Assembly: GCA_012031265.1 (NCBI GenBank)
Contig: JAAUTY010000030.1
Coordinates: 1-50,078 of the forward strand
Reading direction: 5' to 3'
Length of the DNA: 50,078 nucleotides
DNA from: Spirulinaceae cyanobacterium SM2_1_0
Lineage (GTDB): Bacteria > Cyanobacteriota > Cyanobacteriia > Cyanobacteriales > Spirulinaceae
Part shown: positions 49,062-50,078 of the stretch, one piece after another
Position numbering within the stretch: the first letter of the stretch is position 1
How the letters are laid out: every line of letters begins with the position of its first letter
Translations under genes and position numbers: made by a program
The notes under the pieces: generated by a model
What the model saw: the letters and a program-made list of their open reading frames with translations, nothing else
Told to the model about the DNA's origin: nothing
Databases searched by the model: none

Positions 49062-50078
49062 TTACCATGGCAGTCGGCCTGCATAAGCGCTGCCTTGACG
49101 CTCACGTTCTAAAGCAAGTCGTTGGCGAAGAACTGTATACATCTCACGCGCTAGCATCTCAAGATTTTGTCCGGCTTCCTCTTCCAAGAGGTCATCATCA
49201 GGGAATATAACGTCAGCCTCATGGATGACCTCAGCCAGTGCAATTAGAAAATTATCGTCGGCATCTTCTAGCCTAGTTGCTAGTTTGTCTAATAAACGCT
49301 CGTCACTCTCCTTCTGTGATAACTCTGCCTCCAAAAGGCTATCAAGATCGATTTCCAGACTTCTTGCGAAGAATTCACTTTGAAATTGATCATCCTCATC
49401 TTCGATGTACTCAATCCAAGTACCGATAAACTGCTCGCTAAAGTCCGTATCTTCTTCATCAAAGCGAGCAGCGACTGACCTGAAGAGCAATTCGTCCTTA
49501 TTATCCAACTCCCCAACGTCTTCCAGTGCTCGCAGCACAGCCGCATGAAGCGGATGGATGTTCTCCTCTTCCTCCTCATCGGGTTCTGTTCCTTCGTTGT
49601 CATCTAAGAAACGTTGCACAATGGTATTAGCTTCAGTGGGTCGCGCCGAGTTGGAGCGACTATCAGAGTCACTCATAAGTTGCGCCAAGCTCGTCCAACG
49701 GCTGGGTGTGGAGCTGACGGAAGAAGCCGGCTGGCGCTGGATGCTGGGAGTATTCCCGAGCGATCGCCCTGTACTCCTAGGTATTTCTGGAATCGAGCCG
49801 GAGTCAGCAAGAAGTTGCGCTACGGTAGGCTCGCCACTAGGTTCAGCTTGCTGCTGACGCTGGACGCTCGGAGCCGCCAGGGATGGAGTCGCATCCTGTC
49901 GTTGAATATCAGGAGTGCTAGCAGGAGAAGTCGTAGTATCAGCTTGGCGCTGGACGCTCGGAGTCGTGCTTAGGCTGGCCGCGACGTTCGGCGTAGAAGA
50001 TGGAGTCGCGTCTTGACGCTGGATGCTGGGAGTGCTAGCGGAGGGGGTCGTAGTATCGGCTTGTCGCTGGACGCTCGG
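49062..50078 (-). CDS. acidic QRQ-repeat protein of the eCIS locus (C-terminal part; N-terminus beyond window)
   Basis: Open frame of 338 codons running off the window edge; a TTG/ATG near 49688 is not the true start, since translation is uninterrupted upstream. The N-terminal visible part (~130 residues) repeats S/T-P-S-V/I-Q-R-Q with Thr/Ala/Ser linkers: PSVQRQADTTT, STPSIQRQDATPS, TPSVQRQADTTTS, TPDIQRQDATPS, APSVQRQQQAEPS, TPSIQRQPASS, plus a final VQRFLDD. A very acidic middle (EPDEEEEEN, DEEDTDF, EDEDDQF, EDADDNF) follows, ending in a helix LAREMYTVLRQRLALERERQ and terminal GRLPW. QRQ tails recur in cyanobacterial eCIS-associated proteins. Function unknown; effector, tape-measure accessory or scaffold are options. 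Confidence 0.8.
   Translation of the reverse strand, partial: PSVQRQADTTTPSASTPSIQRQDATPSSTPNVAASLSTTPSVQRQADTTTSPASTPDIQRQDATPSLAAPSVQRQQQAEPSGEPTVAQLLADSGSIPEIPRSTGRSLGNTPSIQRQPASSVSSTPSRWTSLAQLMSDSDSRSNSARPTEANTIVQRFLDDNEGTEPDEEEEENIHPLHAAVLRALEDVGELDNKDELLFRSVAARFDEEDTDFSEQFIGTWIEYIEDEDDQFQSEFFARSLEIDLDSLLEAELSQKESDERLLDKLATRLEDADDNFLIALAEVIHEADVIFPDDDLLEEEAGQNLEMLAREMYTVLRQRLALERERQGSAYAGRLPW
49714..50078. repeat. imperfect tandem repeats encoding S-V/I-Q-R-Q units
   Basis: Plus-strand blocks such as CGCTGGACGCTCGG and CGCTGGATGCTGGGAG recur about every 45-75 bases to the window edge (near 49727, 49857, 49949, 50024, 50065). Synonymous changes between copies suggest the array is old or under amino-acid selection. 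Confidence 0.75.

Larger units (their letters stand above)
1..50078. repeat. HIP1 octamer sites scattered through the window
   Basis: The palindrome GCGATCGC, and 7-of-8 forms such as GGCGATCGCC, occur again and again inside genes, for example in the ART/HEAT gene, pdhA, uvrB, the SLC12 gene and both tandem kinases. HIP1 is the highly iterated palindrome of many cyanobacterial genomes, so this supports the taxonomic call. The sites are visibly sparser between about 27.1 and 29.7 kb. Confidence 0.95.

Noticed and set aside
1-50078. tRNA, rRNA or CRISPR arrays
   Set aside because: No TTCRANNC-type T-loop with matching acceptor arm, no rRNA text and no regularly spaced identical repeats were found. 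The QRQ repeats at the right end are coding and irregular, so they are not CRISPR.

Overview
The window is chromosomal DNA from a cyanobacterium. The HIP1 octamer (GCGATCGC and near forms) is scattered through almost every gene, and several genes are typically cyanobacterial: a COP23-type exported protein, an SLH/OprB porin, DUF2973 and DUF2605 proteins, a serine/threonine kinase with pentapeptide repeats, and allophycocyanin and CP43-like chlorophyll-protein genes. The DNA is GC-rich overall (my impression, not counted) with AT-richer islands. A filamentous or unicellular member of the Leptolyngbya/Synechococcus type is a reasonable guess, but I cannot fix the genus.

Layout. 1-1.7 kb: an ADP-ribosyltransferase-like/HEAT-repeat protein and gene debris. 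1.7-16.7 kb: housekeeping and solo genes: pyruvate dehydrogenase E1 alpha, UvrB, an SLC12-type cation-chloride transporter, a COP23 protein, a sugar-type ABC binding lipoprotein, an orphan NarL-type regulator, two tandem paralogous Ser/Thr kinases with unrelated C-terminal halves, and Pth. 17-25.7 kb: envelope and redox genes: a membrane protein, a PAS sensor kinase with a degenerate receiver, an SLH porin with a clear terminator, DUF4126, DoxX and a type II NADH dehydrogenase. 26.4-29.0 kb (minus strand): apcD4-apcB3-isiX, the gene set associated with low-light photoacclimation (LoLiP). It encodes a far-red-type allophycocyanin pair and an IsiA/CP43-like chlorophyll antenna that here carries a C-terminal extension of about 135 residues. 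29-32.8 kb: transposase debris, then small stress- or photosystem-type genes (DUF2267, a coiled-coil protein, a one-helix protein, and a small protein with an HLIP-like N-terminal motif). 32.8-46.2 kb: DUF2157/GDYXXLXY pair, an ABC-2-like permease, a GT-C-like membrane protein, an OmpR-type regulator, creatininase family, DUF2973/DUF2605, HAD hydrolase, pentapeptide kinase and an RluA-type pseudouridine synthase. 46.2 kb to the end (minus strand): one end of an extracellular contractile injection system (eCIS) locus: a VgrG-type spike, a tube/baseplate adaptor, and the C-terminal part of an acidic protein with repeated S-V/I-QRQ motifs that runs off the window.

Five copies of a short element (74-112 bp, ends CTAGTAC...GTACTAG) recur across the window. 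Four of the five positions abut a broken gene or supply a gene's stop codon. This family, the LoLiP cluster with its extended IsiX, and the QRQ-repeat eCIS protein are the items most worth following up. No tRNA, rRNA or CRISPR array was seen.
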